Source: Roseateles puraquae
GTDB lineage: Bacteria; Pseudomonadota; Gammaproteobacteria; Burkholderiales; Burkholderiaceae_C
Direction of reading: 5' to 3'
Length of the DNA stretch: 64,000 bases
Assembly: GCF_002205845.1 (NCBI RefSeq)
Contig: NZ_NISI01000001.1
Span: forward strand, 1,485,711 to 1,549,710
In this document: in pieces, positions 35,599 to 48,982 of the stretch
How positions within the stretch are numbered: position 1 is the first letter of the stretch
How the letters are laid out: each line of letters begins with the position of its first letter
Notes under the pieces: generated by a model
What the model saw: only the letters and a program-made list of their open reading frames with translations
Databases searched by the model: none
What the model was told of the DNA's origin: nothing
Program-made: the position numbers and the translations under genes

Positions 35599-36989
35599 CA
35601 CAACGACGCTCCTTGGGAAAAATGCTGTGCGACGTGACGCGGCAAGGCGCTCATCGAGCCGGCGCCCATGCCGATGACGACATCCCCGTCACGGGTCAGT
35701 GCGGCCAGCGCGGCGGGCATGTCGGCCACACCCGCCACGAAATGCGGGGTGCCCACGGCCTGCGCCAGCGCGGCCCCGGTGGCGCCGGCGATCGGCGCCT
35801 CGCCGGCCGAGTACACCTCGGTCAGCAGCACCACGTCGGCCTCGCGCATCACGCGCACGAAATCGGCGAAGCAGTCGCGCGTGCGGGTGTAGCGATGCGG
35901 CTGGAAGGCCAGCACCAGCCGGCGGCCCGGGTAGGCACCGCGGGCGGCGGCAAGCACGGCGGCCATCTCGACCGGGTGGTGGCCGTAGTCGTCGATCAGG
36001 GCGAAGCGGCCGCCATCGCCCGCGGGCCACTCGCCATGCTTCTCGAAGCGGCGTCCCACGCCGGAGAAGCTGGCAAGCGCCTTCAAGATGGCCTCGTCCG
36101 GGCAGTCGAGCTCCATGGCAATCGCGATCGCGGCGAGCGCATTGCGGACGTTGTGTTCGCCCGCCAGATTCAGCATCACCGTCAAGTCGGCCGCACCCTC
36201 GCGCTGGCAGGTGAAGCGCATCTGCGCACCGGCCAGCGCCTGCACGTCCACCGCGCGCACGCTGACGCCGGGCGACAGGCCGTAGGTCACCACCGGGCGC
36301 TCGATGCGGCCGAGGATGGCGCGCACACCGGCATCGTCAGCACAGACCACGGCGGCACCGTAGAACGGCATGCGGTGCAGGAAGTCGACGAAGGCCGTGT
36401 GCAGGTTCTCGACCGAATGACCGTAGGTGTCCATGTGGTCTTCGTCGATGTTGGTCACGACGCAGAGCACCGGGCTGAGCTTCAGGAAGGAGGCATCGCT
36501 CTCGTCGGCTTCCACGACGATGAACTCGCCACGCCCCAGGCGGGAATTGGCGCCGGCCGCGTTGAGCTTGCCGCCGATGACGAAGGTCGGGTCCAGGCCG
36601 GCCTCGACGAGGATGGCGGTGACGAGCGACGTCGTCGTCGTCTTGCCGTGGGTGCCGGCGATCGCGATGCCGCGGCGCAGCCGCATCAGCTCGGCCAGCA
36701 TCACGGCCCGCGGCACGATCGGAATCTGGCGGCCGCGTGCCGCCTGCACTTCAGGGTTGTCGGCAGCGACCGCCGTGCTGGTGACCAAGGCCTGGGCATC
36801 GCCGATATGCGGTGCAGCATGACCGATCTCCACCCGCAGGCCGAGGGCACGCAGCCGCTCGGTGGTGGCGCTCTCCACCGCGTCGGAGCCGCTCACCGTG
36901 AAGCCGAGGTTGTGCAGGATCTCGGCGATGCCGCTCATGCCGGCGCCGCCGATGCCCACGAAATGCAAACGCTGGACCGCGTGCTTCAC
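35598..36989 (-). CDS. murC: UDP-N-acetylmuramate-L-alanine ligase MurC
   Basis: 463 residues: [16 protein letters not shown] for UDP-MurNAc, [11 protein letters not shown]-loop and the [10 protein letters not shown]-terminal motif diagnostic for MurC. It adds L-Ala to UDP-MurNAc. GTG start at 36989 overlaps the murG stop (GTGA). Confidence 0.98.
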   Translation of the reverse strand: MKHAVQRLHFVGIGGAGMSGIAEILHNLGFTVSGSDAVESATTERLRALGLRVEIGHAAPHIGDAQALVTSTAVAADNPEVQAARGRQIPIVPRAVMLAELMRLRRGIAIAGTHGKTTTTSLVTAILVEAGLDPTFVIGGKLNAAGANSRLGRGEFIVVEADESDASFLKLSPVLCVVTNIDEDHMDTYGHSVENLHTAFVDFLHRMPFYGAAVVCADDAGVRAILGRIERPVVTYGLSPGVSVRAVDVQALAGAQMRFTCQREGAADLTVMLNLAGEHNVRNALAAIAIAMELDCPDEAILKALASFSGVGRRFEKHGEWPAGDGGRFALIDDYGHHPVEMAAVLAAARGAYPGRRLVLAFQPHRYTRTRDCFADFVRVMREADVVLLTEVYSAGEAPIAGATGAALAQAVGTPHFVAGVADMPAALAALTRDGDVVIGMGAGSMSALPRHVAQHFSQGASL

Positions 36990-38062
36990 TTCAACATCCC
37001 TTCGATCTCATCGGCCACGCGGGCCGCAGCGCGGGGGCGCGCCAGCGAACGGGCCTTCTCGGCGATCGCCAGCAGTGCGCTTCGGTCCAGGCCGCTGAGC
37101 AGTTCATGCAGGCGGGTCGGCGTCAGCTCGGTCTGCGGCAGGTGCAGGGCCGCGCCGTGCTGGGCCATGAAGACCGCGTTGTCGCGCTGGTGCGAGGTGG
37201 TGCTCACCACCAGGGGTACCAGCACCGCCGCGCAACCCGCGGCGCACAGCTCACTCACGGTGATGGCGCCGGCACGGCAGACCACCACATCGGCCCACGC
37301 CAGTGCCGCCGCCATGTCATCGATGAAGGGGCGCACCTCAGCCGTCAGGCCGGCGTCGGTGTAGGCCTGCCACACCGCGCCGAGGTGGTCTTGCCCGGAC
37401 TGGTGCAGCACCTGCGGCCGCTGCTCGGCGGGCCACAGGGCCAGCGCCTGGGGCAGCGCCTGGTTCAGCGCGCGGGCACCGAGTGAGCCCCCCAGCACCA
37501 GCAGACGCAGCGGGCCGATCCGGTCGGCAAACCGCGCCGCCGGCACCGGCAGCGCCTCGATCTCGGCCCGCACCGGATTGCCACTGACGATGGCTCCCCC
37601 GGTGGACGCAGCCGCAGCGCCATCGAATCCGAACGCAAGGCGCTTGGCGAAGGGCTTGAGCACGAGGTTGCTCTTGAGCATGGCCGCATCGGCGTTCACC
37701 AGCATCAGCGGCCGGCCGCTGAGTGCGGCCGACAGGCCAGCCGGCACGCAAACGTAACCGCCCATGCCGAGCACGGCGGTCGCATGGCGCCGGTCATAGA
37801 CACGCCGCGCGGCGCCCAGCGACTTGAAGAAGCCCACGATGCCGCGCAGCGCGTGCGCCAGGCCCTTGCCGCGCAGGCCAGCAAACGGCAGCGCATCGAT
37901 CTCGATGCCGCGCGCCGGCACCAGCCGGTTCTCCATGCCCTGTGGCGTGCCGATCCACGACACCGTCCAGCCGCGACGCTGCATTTCCTCGGCCACGGCC
38001 AACCCGGGAATGACGTGGCCGCCGGTGCCGGCTGCCATGACGATGAGGTGACGTGAGGTCAT
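36986..38062 (-). CDS. murG: Lipid II synthase MurG
   Basis: 358-residue GT-B glycosyltransferase: [17 protein letters not shown]-terminal G-loop, SLGARALN second G-loop and [18 protein letters not shown]-GlcNAc site. It adds GlcNAc to lipid I at the inner membrane. Start at ATG 38062. Between it and ftsW lies a 106-base gap with a long CACAGAG hairpin, an unusual break in an otherwise overlapping cluster. Confidence 0.97.
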   Translation of the reverse strand: MTSRHLIVMAAGTGGHVIPGLAVAEEMQRRGWTVSWIGTPQGMENRLVPARGIEIDALPFAGLRGKGLAHALRGIVGFFKSLGAARRVYDRRHATAVLGMGGYVCVPAGLSAALSGRPLMLVNADAAMLKSNLVLKPFAKRLAFGFDGAAAASTGGAIVSGNPVRAEIEALPVPAARFADRIGPLRLLVLGGSLGARALNQALPQALALWPAEQRPQVLHQSGQDHLGAVWQAYTDAGLTAEVRPFIDDMAAALAWADVVVCRAGAITVSELCAAGCAAVLVPLVVSTTSHQRDNAVFMAQHGAALHLPQTELTPTRLHELLSGLDRSALLAIAEKARSLARPRAAARVADEIEGMLK

Positions 38063-38081
38063 GCCTGCGATCCCCGGACAA

Positions 38082-38150
38082 GGCCACAGAGACACAGAGA
38101 CACAGAGGGGGCGTCAACCCACGACCTCTGTGCCTCTGTGCCTCTGTGGC
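38082..38150. repeat. CACAGAG-type inverted repeat inside the dcw cluster
   Basis: Left arm 38082-38108 is three CACAGAG-type units; right arm 38125-38150 is three CTCTGTG units. The arms of about 26 bases are nearly perfect complements with a loop of 16. It sits between ftsW and murG and matches the element at 13650-13747. Confidence 0.82.
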
Positions 38151-38168
38151 TGTGTTTGAAGTGCTGGC

Positions 38169-39422
38169 TCACGACCGCCCTCCCCGCATCATTTGCCTGT
38201 TCTCAAGGTCGATCCGCAGCACCACCGCCAACGCCACGCAGTTCATCAGGATGGCCGAGCCGCCGAAGCTCATCAGCGGCAGGGTCAGGCCCTTGGTGGG
38301 CAGCGCGCCGAGGTTCACGCCCATGTTGATGAAGGCCTGGCCGCCCATCCAGATGCCGATGCCCTGCGCGTACAGGCCCGCGAACACGCGGTCCAGCGCG
38401 ATGGCCTGGCGGCCGATCAGGAAGCAGCGGCGCGTGAGCCAGAAGAAGGCCACGATGACCAACGCGACACCCACGAAACCCAGCTCCTCGCCGATAACGG
38501 CCAGCAGGAAGTCGGTGTGCGCCTCAGGCAGGTAGTGCAACTTCTCGACGCTGCTGCCCAGGCCCTGCCCCAGCCACTCGCCGCGGCCGAAGGCGATCAG
38601 GCTGTGCGTGAGCTGGTAGGCCTTGCCCTGCGCGTACTTCTCGTCCCACGGGTTGAGGTAGGCAAAGATGCGCTCGCGGCGGAATTCACTGAAGGTGATC
38701 ATCAGCACGAAGGCGCCCACCAGCACCAGCGTGATCAGCAGGAACATCCGCCCGTTGACGCCGCCCAGGAACAGGATGCCCATCGCGATGGCGGCAATCA
38801 CCAGGAAGGCACCCATGTCGGGCTCCGCCAGCAGCAGCAGCCCCACGAAGGCCAGCGAGATGGCCATGGGCGTGACGGCCTGGAAGAAGTTCTCCCGGGC
38901 GTCCATCTTGCGCATCATGTAGTTGGCCGCATACAGCGCGATGCCGAACTTGGCCAGCTCCGACGGCTGGAAGTTCATCACCCCCAGAGGAATCCAGCGC
39001 CGCGCGCCATAGACCACCTTGCCGATGCCGGGGATGAGCACCGCCACCAGCAGCACCAACGCCACCACAAACACCCACGGTGCCCAGCGCTCCCACACCG
39101 ACACGGGGATCTGCACCGTGATCAGCCCGGCCGTCAGGCCGAAGCCGATGGCCACCATGTGGCGCGTCAGGAAGTGCGTCGGCAGGTACTTGGAGAAGCG
39201 CGGGTTGTCCGGCAGCGCGATGGAGGCCGAATAGACCATCAACAGACCGAAGGCCATCAGCGCGAGCACCACCCACACCAGCGTGATGTCGAAGCCCTGC
39301 AGCTGTGTCGGTCGGCCGGCCGAGGTCGAGACCCAGTCGCGCACCGGCACGCTGGCGTCTTCGCCCTTGCCCTTCCACAGCGACTGAAGGCGGCTCAAGG
39401 CGCCCGACATCATGGCGTTCAC
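38169..39422 (-). CDS. ftsW: Lipid II polymerase FtsW
   Basis: 417 residues, SEDS family with about ten membrane helices. [20 protein letters not shown] is the conserved loop, [11 protein letters not shown] holds the family Asp, and [20 protein letters not shown] and FGGSAILMN are C-terminal motifs. It polymerises septal glycan with FtsI. GTG at 39422 overlaps the murD stop (GTGA); ATGs three and four codons later are alternatives. Confidence 0.96.
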   Translation of the reverse strand: MNAMMSGALSRLQSLWKGKGEDASVPVRDWVSTSAGRPTQLQGFDITLVWVVLALMAFGLLMVYSASIALPDNPRFSKYLPTHFLTRHMVAIGFGLTAGLITVQIPVSVWERWAPWVFVVALVLLVAVLIPGIGKVVYGARRWIPLGVMNFQPSELAKFGIALYAANYMMRKMDARENFFQAVTPMAISLAFVGLLLLAEPDMGAFLVIAAIAMGILFLGGVNGRMFLLITLVLVGAFVLMITFSEFRRERIFAYLNPWDEKYAQGKAYQLTHSLIAFGRGEWLGQGLGSSVEKLHYLPEAHTDFLLAVIGEELGFVGVALVIVAFFWLTRRCFLIGRQAIALDRVFAGLYAQGIGIWMGGQAFINMGVNLGALPTKGLTLPLMSFGGSAILMNCVALAVVLRIDLENRQMMRGGRS

Positions 39423-41215
39423 AGCGCCACCCCGCGGTCGTCCGCCAGCTGCTGGACCGTGGCCACGAAAACCTCGGCGCGGTGGGCGTAGTTGCGGAAC
39501 ATGTCCAGACTCGCGCAGGCCGGCGACAGCAGCACGCTGTCGCCCGGTTGCGCCTGCTGCAGGCACCAGGCGGTAGCGGCCTCCAGCGTGTCGTGGCGCT
39601 GCATCGGCACGCCGGTCTGCGCCAGCGCCGCTTCGATCTGCGGCGCATCGCGGCCGATCAGGGCCACGGCCCGGGCGTGGCGGGCCACGCCGTCGGCCAG
39701 CGGTGCGAAGTCCTGGCCCTTGCCGTCGCCACCGAGGATGAGCACCAGCTTGGCCGGTGCACGGTCGGCGCCCAGGCCCGAGATGGCGGCCACCGTGGCG
39801 CCGACATTGGTACCTTTGCTGTCGTCGTAGAACTCCACGCCGTCGATGCTGCCCACCGGCTCCACGCGATGTGGCTCGCCGCGGTACTCGCGCAGGCCAT
39901 GCAGCATCGGTGCCAGCTCGCAGCCGGCGGCGGTGGCCAGCGCCAGCGCGGCCAGCGCATTCGCCGCGTTGTGGCGGCCACGCACCCGCAGCGCATCGGC
40001 GGGCATCAGGCGCTGGATGACGAGAGGCTCGTCGTCATCGCCCTTGCGCTTCTTGACGGTCGGGTCCAGCTCGCGGGCGCGCACCAGCCAGGCCAGGCCG
40101 CCTTCGTCCACGAGGCCGAAGTCGCCCGGCGCCCGTGGCGCATTCAGGCCGAAGCGCACGACCTGACGCGACACCGTGCGACCCGGCTTGCCCCGCGTGC
40201 CCTTCACGAACACCGGCGCGGGCACGAGAGCCTCGACCGCTGGGTCGTCGCGGTTGGCGACGATGACCGTCGGGCTGTCGATGCCACGGCCAAAGATGCG
40301 GGCCTTGGCCTGGCCATAGGCGGCCATGTCGCCATGCCAGTCGAGGTGGTCCTGCGTCAGGTTGAGGATGGCGCCCGCGGTGGGCTCGAAGCCGTTCACG
40401 CCCTCGAGCTGGAAGCTGGACAGCTCCAGCACCCAGACCTCCGGCAGGCTCTCGAACACCGGGCCGCGCGGCAGCGGCGGTGCGATCGGCAGCGGCGCGT
40501 CTTCTTCGGGCAGCGCTGCGACGGCGGCCACCGATTCGGCAGGCTCGGCCGGCGCAACGGCAGCCTGGGCATCGGTCGACTCGGCGGCGCCAGCGTCAGC
40601 CACCTCGTCGGCCAGCGACGCACCAGGCTCGGCTGTTGCCACCACGGGGGCTTGCACCGCCGCGTCCTCGATCGCGCCCTCGACATCGGCCTCGGGCGGC
40701 CGTGGGTCGGGCTCGCGTGCCAGCGCCTCGGTCAGCGTGTCCAGCAGCGTCGGGCCGATGTTGCCGGCAATGGCCACGCGCTTGCCCGCGCGCTCGGCCA
40801 ACAGGCCGGTCATGCAGGTCGTGGTGGTCTTGCCGTTGGTGCCGGTGACGGCGAGCACCGCCGGGGCGTAGCCATGCTGCGCCTTGAGCGCCGCCAGGGC
40901 CTCTGCAAAAAGGTCGAGCTCGCCGCGCACGGCGGGGCCATGCTCGTAGACGGCCGTCAGGCGGGCATCCAGCGGCGACAGGCCGGGGCTTTTCAGCACG
41001 GCCTGAAAACCTGCCGCGACCTCGGCCGTCAGCTCACCCGTGATGAAAGCCGTGGCATCGCCGAGGGCCGCACGCTGCGGCGGCTGCTCGCGGGAATCCC
41101 ACACCGTGACCTGCGCACCGAAACGCGCACACCAGCGCGCCATCGCGAGACCGGAGTCCCCGAGGCCGAGCACGAGCACGCGCTGGTCCTGGAAGTGCGG
41201 CAGGTCGAGCTTCAT
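39419..41215 (-). CDS. murD: UDP-MurNAc-L-alanine-D-glutamate ligase MurD with a large acidic insert
   Basis: 598 residues, about 100 longer than usual Mur[20 protein letters not shown] binds UDP-MurNAc, GTNGKTTTT (125-133) is the P-loop, [11 protein letters not shown] (261-271) the central-domain strand, [14 protein letters not shown] and [11 protein letters not shown] the later motifs; all catalytic blocks are present. Between residues about 166 and 256 lies an Ala/Pro/Glu/Asp-rich, probably disordered insert (DNA about 40445-40720), where E. coli MurD has only a short turn. The frame is intact, so the enzyme should be active. It adds D-Glu to UDP-MurNAc-L-Ala. Confidence 0.95.
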   Translation of the reverse strand: MKLDLPHFQDQRVLVLGLGDSGLAMARWCARFGAQVTVWDSREQPPQRAALGDATAFITGELTAEVAAGFQAVLKSPGLSPLDARLTAVYEHGPAVRGELDLFAEALAALKAQHGYAPAVLAVTGTNGKTTTTCMTGLLAERAGKRVAIAGNIGPTLLDTLTEALAREPDPRPPEADVEGAIEDAAVQAPVVATAEPGASLADEVADAGAAESTDAQAAVAPAEPAESVAAVAALPEEDAPLPIAPPLPRGPVFESLPEVWVLELSSFQLEGVNGFEPTAGAILNLTQDHLDWHGDMAAYGQAKARIFGRGIDSPTVIVANRDDPAVEALVPAPVFVKGTRGKPGRTVSRQVVRFGLNAPRAPGDFGLVDEGGLAWLVRARELDPTVKKRKGDDDEPLVIQRLMPADALRVRGRHNAANALAALALATAAGCELAPMLHGLREYRGEPHRVEPVGSIDGVEFYDDSKGTNVGATVAAISGLGADRAPAKLVLILGGDGKGQDFAPLADGVARHARAVALIGRDAPQIEAALAQTGVPMQRHDTLEAATAWCLQQAQPGDSVLLSPACASLDMFRNYAHRAEVFVATVQQLADDRGVAL

Positions 41216-41218
41216 GGC

Positions 41219-42397
41219 TTATCGGAGCTTCAGGCTCGCCAGGCCCACCAGGCACAGCAGCATGGTGATGATCCAGAAGCGGGTGACGACCTGCGTCTCT
41301 TTCCAGCCGCCCTTCTCGAAGTGATGGTGCAGCGGCGCCATGCGGAAGATGCGCCGGCCTTCGCCGTACTTCTTCTTGGTGTACTTGAACCAGGTCACCT
41401 GGATCATGACCGACAGCACCTCGGCCACGAAGATGCCGCCCATGATGCCGAGCACGATCTCCTGGCGCGTGATGACGGCCAGCGTGCCGAGGCCACCGCC
41501 GAGCGCCAGCGCGCCGACGTCGCCCATGAAGACCTGGGCCGGATGCGCGTTGAACCACAGGAAGGCCAGCCCCGCGCCGGCCATGGCCGCGCAGAAGATC
41601 AGCAGTTCGCCGGCGCCCGGGATGTAAGGCAGCAGCAGGTACTTGGAGAACACCGACGAGCCCGTCACGTAGGCGAACACGCCCAGCGCCGAGCCCACCA
41701 TCACCACCGGCATGATGGCCAGGCCGTCCAGGCCATCCGTGAAGTTGACCGCGTTGCTGGTGCCGACGATGACGAAGAAGGCCAGGGCGACGAAGCCCCA
41801 GACGCCCAGCGGCATGCTGATGGTCTTGAAGAACGGGATCAGCAGGTCGGCTTTGGGCGGCAGCTCGGTCGAGAAGCCGCTGCTCACCCAGCGGAAGAAC
41901 AACTGCACCACGCCCAGGAAGCTCGTCTCCGACACGCTGAAGGCGAGGTAGAGCGCCGCGACGAGGCCGATGAGGCTCTGCCAGAAGAACTTCTCGCGGC
42001 TGCGCATGCCTTCGGGGTTCTTGTCGACGACCTTGCGCCAGTCGTCCACCCAGCCGATGGCGCCAAAGCCCATGGTCACGAGCATGACCACCCAGACGAA
42101 GCGGTTGCTCCAGTCAAACCACAACAGCGTCGACACGCCAATGCCGATCAGCACCAGCACGCCGCCCATCGTCGGAGTCCCGCTCTTGGCCAGGTGCGCC
42201 TGCACACCGTAGCTGCGCACCGGCTGGCCGATCTTCATCTCGGTGAGCCGACGAATGACCCAGGGGCCGAAGGCCAGGCCGATGAGCAGGGCCGTCATCG
42301 CGGCCATCACGGCGCGGAAGGTGATGTACTGGAAGAGCCGCAGGAAGCCCAGGTCGGGGTACAGGCCCTGCAGCCACTGCGCCAGGCTAAGCAGCAT
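41219..42397 (-). CDS. mraY: Phospho-MurNAc-pentapeptide translocase MraY
   Basis: 392 residues with ten membrane helices. The KSGTPTMGG loop, the IGWVDDWRK Asp pair, [13 protein letters not shown], and [15 protein letters not shown] histidine loop are all diagnostic. It makes lipid I from UDP-MurNAc-pentapeptide and undecaprenyl phosphate. Its start lies 11 bases inside murF. Confidence 0.98.
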   Translation of the reverse strand: MLLSLAQWLQGLYPDLGFLRLFQYITFRAVMAAMTALLIGLAFGPWVIRRLTEMKIGQPVRSYGVQAHLAKSGTPTMGGVLVLIGIGVSTLLWFDWSNRFVWVVMLVTMGFGAIGWVDDWRKVVDKNPEGMRSREKFFWQSLIGLVAALYLAFSVSETSFLGVVQLFFRWVSSGFSTELPPKADLLIPFFKTISMPLGVWGFVALAFFVIVGTSNAVNFTDGLDGLAIMPVVMVGSALGVFAYVTGSSVFSKYLLLPYIPGAGELLIFCAAMAGAGLAFLWFNAHPAQVFMGDVGALALGGGLGTLAVITRQEIVLGIMGGIFVAEVLSVMIQVTWFKYTKKKYGEGRRIFRMAPLHHHFEKGGWKETQVVTRFWIITMLLCLVGLASLKLR

Positions 42398-43774
42398 GCG
42401 GGTCTCCCGTGTGTTGTTGTTGAAGTGCAGAGACCACGGATTCCATCTTCATGAAGCGCGAGCCCTTGACCAGGGTCTGGGCCGCGTCGGGTTGTTCTTG
42501 CAGGGCCGCAATCAGGGTGGCCGTGCTGTCGAAGGCGCGGGCGCGCGGGCCATAGGCGGCAGCCGCATCGCGCGCTGCCAGGCCAGCCGTCCACAGGTGG
42601 GCGATGCCGCGCTCGGCGGCATAGGCGCCCACCTCACGGTGGAAGGCCGGGCCCTCGTTGCCCACCTCGCCCATGTCGCCGAGGATGAGCCAGCTGTCGC
42701 CGGGCATGCCGGCCAGCACGTCGATGGCGGCGCGCACGCTGTCGGGGTTGGCGTTGTAGCTGTCGTCTACCAGGGTGCGGCCGCGGGCGTCACGCTTGAG
42801 CTCGGAGCGCCCCTTGACCGCACGGAAGGCTTCCAGCCCCTGGGCGATGGCCGCCAGCGGCGCGCCGGCGGCCAGCGCGCAGGCGGCCGCCGCCAGGGCA
42901 TTGCGCACGTTGTGCTCGCCGGCCATGTGCAGGGCCACGGGCGCGCTGCCCGCTGGCGTGTGCAATTCCACCGCCCAGTGCGTGCCCTGCCACTGGGCTG
43001 CGCCGGTCACGTCGGCCTCGCCCCGCAGCGCAAAGGTCAGGTGTGGGCGGGCGCCGGCCAGTTCGAACCAGATCGGCGCGCAAGCATCCTCGGCCGGGAA
43101 CACCGCGCAGCCGCTCGGGCCCAGGGCCTGCAGCACGGCACCGTTCTCGCGGGCCACGGCCTCGACGGTGGCCATGAACTCCTGGTGCTCGCGTTGTGCG
43201 TTGTTGACCAGGGCGACGGTCGGCTGGGCCATGGCGGCCAGCGGCGCGATCTCGCCGGGGTGGTTCATGCCCAGCTCGACCACGGCGGCGCGGTGGCTGC
43301 GCGCCTCGTCATGCCGCAGTCGCATCAGCGTGAGCGGCACGCCGATGTCGTTGTTGTAGTTGCCCTCGGTGGCCAGCGCATCGTCGCCCACCCAGGCGCG
43401 CAGGATGCTGGCGATCATCTGCGTGGTGGTGGTCTTGCCGTTGCTGCCGGTGACGGCGATGACGGGAATCTGGTGCTGGCGACGCCAGGCCGCGGCAAGC
43501 TGCCCCAGGGCCAGCTTGGCATCGGGCACCAGCAAGCCCGGCAGGCCGGCCTCGGCCAGGCCGCGCTCGGCGAGGGCCGCGACCGCGCCGCTGGCCTTGG
43601 CTTGCGCGAGGAAGTCGTTCGCGTCGAAGCGTTCGCCGCGCAACGCCACGAACAGGTCGCCGGCACGCAGCGTGCGGGTGTCACTGTGCACGCGGCCGAA
43701 GGCGGTCGCGCCGTCGCCCACCAGGGTCGAGCCGGGCAGCAACGCCTGGGCCTGGGCGAGCGTGAGCAGCGCGG

Positions 43775-43778
<4 letters not shown>
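42387..43778 (-). CDS. murF: UDP-MurNAc-tripeptide D-alanyl-D-alanine ligase MurF
   Basis: 463 residues: [18 protein letters not shown]-terminal domain, [12 protein letters not shown]-loop, [12 protein letters not shown], and [14 protein letters not shown]. It attaches D-Ala-D-Ala to the tripeptide. GTG start at 43778 overlaps the murE stop (GTGA). Confidence 0.97.
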
Positions 43779-45240
<1,462 letters not shown>

Positions 45241-45241
<1 letters not shown>

Positions 45242-47034
45242 CAGAAGCTTTCTTCAGTGGCCACGGCGTTCTTGTTCGCGACGATCTGGCTCTTCACGTC
45301 CAGGTCGGGCTGCACGCCCAAGAGGCGCAGCGTCTGGGCGGTGACCTGGCTGAACACCGGGCCGGCAACCTTGCCGCCGTAGTAAACGCCGGCCGTGGGC
45401 TCGTCGACCATGACCGCCACCACGATGCGCGGCTTGCTGATGGGGGCGATGCCGACGAACCACGAGCGGTACTTGTGGCTCGCATAACCGCGGCCTTCCT
45501 GCTTGTGGGCCGTGCCGCTCTTGCCGCCGACGCTGTAGCCGGGCACCTGCGCCTCGGGCGCGGTGCCACCCGGGCCGGCGGCGGCCTGCAGCATCAGGCG
45601 CAGTTCGTGCGCCACCTCGGGCTTGAACACGCGGATGCCGGGCACCTCGTGGTCATGCGGCTGGCGCAGCATGCTCACCGGGATGATCTCGCCGTCGCGG
45701 GCAAACACCGTGTAGGCCCGCGCCAGCTGGAACAGCGACGCCGACAGGCCGTAGCCGTAGCTCATCGTGGCCTGCTCGATCGGCCGCCAGGTCTTGTAGG
45801 GCCGCAGCTTGCCGCTGATGGCGCCGGGGAAGCTGATCTGCGGCCGCTGGCCCAGGCCGATGGCGGTGAACATCTCGTGCATCTCGCGCGGCTGCATCTG
45901 CATGGCGAGCTTGGTGGCGCCGATGTTGCTGGAGAACTTGATGACGTCGCGCACCGGGATCACGCCGTGGGCGTGGGTGTCGGTGATGACCGCGCCCTGG
46001 AAGGGATAGCGGCCGTTGCCGGTGTCCACCAGGGTATCGGGCGTGCTGCGGCCGGTCTCCATGGACAGGCCGGCGATGAAGGGCTTCATGGTCGAGCCCG
46101 GCTCGAACACGTCGGTGAGCGCACGGTTGCGCAGCTGCTCGCCCGACAGGTTCTGCCGGCTGCCGGGGTCGTAGCTCGGGAAGTTGGCCAGGGCCAGCAC
46201 CTCGCCGGTCTGCGCGTCCAGCACCACCACCGAGCCCGCCTTGGCCTTGTTCTCGGCCACGGCGTCGCGGATGCGCTGGTAGGCAAAGAACTGCACCTTG
46301 GAATCGATGGCGAGGTCCACATCGCGGCCATTGCTGGCGGGCACGATCTCGCCGATGTCTTCCACCACGCGCCCCAGGCGGTCGCGCACCACGGAGCGCG
46401 AGCCATCGCGGCCTTGCAGCTCTTTCTGGAAGGCGAGCTCGATGCCCTCCTGGCCGCGGTCCTCCACGTTGGTGAAACCCACCACGTGCGCGGCCGCCTC
46501 ACCCTCGGGGTACTTGCGGCGGTACTCACGGTCCTGGAAGACGCCCTTGATGCCGATGGCCTTGATCCTGGCGGCGGTCTCGTCATCGGCCAGCCGCTTG
46601 AGCCACACGAAGCGCGATTCGGGGTTGAGCTTGGCCTCCAGTTCCTTGGGGCTCAGGCCCAGGGCCTTGGCCAGCTCGCGGCGCTTGTCGGCGTCGGCGT
46701 CGACCTCCTTGGGGATGGCCCAGATCGACGGCACGGCCACGCTCGCGGCCAGCACCTGGCCGGTGCGGTCGTTGATGCGGCCGCGGCTGGCGGGCAGCTC
46801 CATGGTGTGCGCGTAGCGCGCCTCGCCCTGCTTCTGGAAGAAGTCGGTGTGCAGCACCTGCACGTAGATGGCGCGCCCCAGCAGGCCCGCGAAGGCGAGC
46901 CCCACCAGGGCCACCAGGAAACGAGAGCGCCAGGGGGGCGTCTTGCTCGCCAACAGCGGGCTGGTGGAATAGCTCACGCCCCGGGCGCCGCTGACCGCGC
47001 GCGCGCCGGACTTGGGAGTCGCGCCCTTGCTCAC
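45241..47034 (-). CDS. ftsI: Septal transpeptidase FtsI (PBP3)
   Basis: 597-residue class B penicillin-binding protein: one N-terminal membrane helix (FLVALVGLAFAGLLGRAIYV), the RGRINDRTGQVLA pedestal motif, nucleophile Ser314 in STMK, SSN and KSGT boxes. It crosslinks septal peptidoglycan with FtsW. The ATG overlaps the ftsL stop (ATGA). Confidence 0.97.
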
Positions 47035-47294
47035 GGCGTGACCCCCGAGGCGACCACAGCGGGCGAAATCAGCCGCATGCCCAGGCGCTCGCGTGCCACC
47101 TGCTCGACGCGCAGATTCGTGGCCTGCGCGTGGCGCTCGGCCGCCAGGCGCTCCGCGTCGGCTGCCAGACGCTGGCCTTCGCTCTTGGTGCGCTCGCGCT
47201 CCGCAAAGAGGCGGCGCGACTCATAGGCGTTGTGCACCAGCACCACGCCGCTCGCCAGCACCGCCAGGATGAGGATGAGGTTGAGCTTGGCCAT
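47031..47294 (-). CDS. ftsL: Cell division protein FtsL
   Basis: 87 residues: short N-terminus, one membrane helix (LILILAVLASGVVLVHNAYE), then a coiled coil rich in Arg, Glu and Ala ending near RERLGMRLISP. Small bitopic proteins of this layout between rsmH and ftsI are FtsL, part of the FtsQLB complex. Confidence 0.92.
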   Translation of the reverse strand: MAKLNLILILAVLASGVVLVHNAYESRRLFAERERTKSEGQRLAADAERLAAERHAQATNLRVEQVARERLGMRLISPAVVASGVTP

Positions 47295-47373
47295 GTCAGC
47301 TCCGCACCGACGACAAGGGCTGACGAGCCCGGGCGAGGCACTGAGAGCGAAGCGCGCATGCGGCCTGCACGAG

Positions 47374-48327
47374 TCAGTCCTTCAGCGGCGCATCGGTGCG
47401 CTCGGCCACGCGCAGCACGGCGGAGCGGGCGCGCGGATTGGCTGCCACCTCGGCCGCGCTGGGCATCACGCGGCCCAGCGCCTTGAGCGCCAGGGCCGGC
47501 GGCGGTGCGAAGGGTGCGCGGCGGTCGAACTCGGCCTTGCTGTGGGCGGCGATGAACTGCTTGACGCGACGGTCTTCCAGCGAGTGGAAGCTGATCACCG
47601 ACAGCCGGCCGCCCGCGCGCAGCAGGCGCAGTGCAGCGTTCAGCCCTTGCTCAAGCTCTTCAAGCTCGCCATTGACATGAATCCGAAGGGCTTGAAAGGT
47701 GCGGGTCGCCGGATCTTGTCCGGGCTCACGGGTCTTGACCGCGCGAGCCACGAGTTCGCGCAGCTCGTCGGTGCGCGCGAGGGGCGCACCGGCTTCCCGG
47801 CGAGCAACAACCGCCTTTGCAATCTGGCCAGCAAACCGTTCTTCGCCATAGTCTCGAATCACCCGTGCAATCTCGCGCTCGTCGGCGCTCGCGAGGAAAT
47901 CCGCCGCACTGATGCCGCGGGTCGTGTCCATGCGCATGTCCAGCGGCCCCTCGAAGCGGAAGCTGAAGCCCCGGGCCGGGTTGTCGATCTGCGGGCTGGA
48001 CACACCCAGGTCCAGCAGCACACCATCCACCTCATGCACACCCAGGGCCGCCAGTTGATCCGCCATGTCGGCAAACGCGCTGTGGCAGATGGTGAAGCGC
48101 GGGTCGCTGATCGCCGCGGCGGCCGCAATGGCCTCGGGGTCGCGGTCGATGGCGATGAGCCGGCCGGCGGGCGACAACTTGCTCAGCAGCAGGCGCGAAT
48201 GCCCGCCGCGGCCGAAAGTGCCGTCGACATAGACGCCGTCCGGACGCGCCAGCACGCCGTCGACCGCCTCGTCCAGCAGCACGGTCGTGTGGCGGAACGT
48301 GGCTTGGTCTTCCATCCCGCCGCCCAT
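47374..48327 (-). CDS. rsmH: 16S rRNA m4C1402 methyltransferase RsmH
   Basis: 317 residues. [14 protein letters not shown] opening, [16 protein letters not shown] motif, [27 protein letters not shown] and [13 protein letters not shown] are diagnostic. It N4-methylates C1402 of 16S rRNA. The ATG at 48327 overlaps the mraZ stop (TGATG); an ATG four codons later (48315) is the other choice. Confidence 0.97.
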   Translation of the reverse strand: MGGGMEDQATFRHTTVLLDEAVDGVLARPDGVYVDGTFGRGGHSRLLLSKLSPAGRLIAIDRDPEAIAAAAAISDPRFTICHSAFADMADQLAALGVHEVDGVLLDLGVSSPQIDNPARGFSFRFEGPLDMRMDTTRGISAADFLASADEREIARVIRDYGEERFAGQIAKAVVARREAGAPLARTDELRELVARAVKTREPGQDPATRTFQALRIHVNGELEELEQGLNAALRLLRAGGRLSVISFHSLEDRRVKQFIAAHSKAEFDRRAPFAPPPALALKALGRVMPSAAEVAANPRARSAVLRVAERTDAPLKD

Positions 48328-48767
48328 CAGAAGCTGAAGTCCTTGAGGGAATCCGGCATCGGGCCGGCCATGGTCTCGGCCTCCTGGGCCGCATGCGCCT
48401 CGGCATCCCACAGCTCGAAGTGGCTGCCCATGCCAATCAGCATCACGTCGCTCTTCAGGCCCGCGCTCTTGCGCAACTCGGGCGAGATCAGCACGCGCGA
48501 GGCGGAGTCGATCTCCACGTCCATCGCATTGCCCAGGAACACCCGCTTCCAGCCGACGGCCGACATCGGCAGCGCGGCGACCTTGTCGCGGAAGACCTCC
48601 CAGGTCGGCCGCGGAAACACCATCAGGCAGCCGTCCGGGTGCTTGGTGATGGTCAACCGCCCCTCGCACAGCACCTGCAGCACCTCCCGGTGCCGAGCAG
48701 GCACGCTCAGGCGACCCTTGGCATCCAAAGCCAGGCTAGAGGGCCCCTGAAAGACGAGTTCCGACAC
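48327..48767 (-). CDS. mraZ: Transcriptional regulator MraZ
   Basis: 146 residues with two SpoVT/AbrB-like halves: [15 protein letters not shown] and [16 protein letters not shown]. MraZ represses the dcw promoter by binding direct repeats upstream of itself. GTG start at 48767, inside the last of four such repeats. It is the first gene of the cluster and borders the accessory island. Confidence 0.96.
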   Translation of the reverse strand: MSELVFQGPSSLALDAKGRLSVPARHREVLQVLCEGRLTITKHPDGCLMVFPRPTWEVFRDKVAALPMSAVGWKRVFLGNAMDVEIDSASRVLISPELRKSAGLKSDVMLIGMGSHFELWDAEAHAAQEAETMAGPMPDSLKDFSF

Positions 48768-48799
48768 TTTTCACCACGAAACGACACTTCCTCCCACTT
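48761..48799 (-). promoter_or_regulatory. mraZ: MraZ-binding direct repeats at the dcw promoter
   Basis: Read on the minus strand, four 10-base units follow each other from 48799: AAGTGGGAGG, AAGTGTCGTT, TCGTGGTGAA, AAGTGTCGG. They share the (A)AGTGKS/GTGG core known for MraZ boxes, and the fourth contains the mraZ GTG start. Confidence 0.75.
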
Positions 48800-48982
48800 T
48801 AAGGGCCGAAGGGGTGGGGGTCAAGGTTCGGCACAACTTTTTTCAATGAAATCAAGCACTTAGGGCAAACTGTTGATCCATACAGGTCGATAAAAAATCT
48901 CCTTCAGAAATAAGGACTTGGCAGGGGATTGAGAAGTAGCGCTTGAGAAGTGCCCACCACGGGGCGTGGGTTTGCCCGTGGT

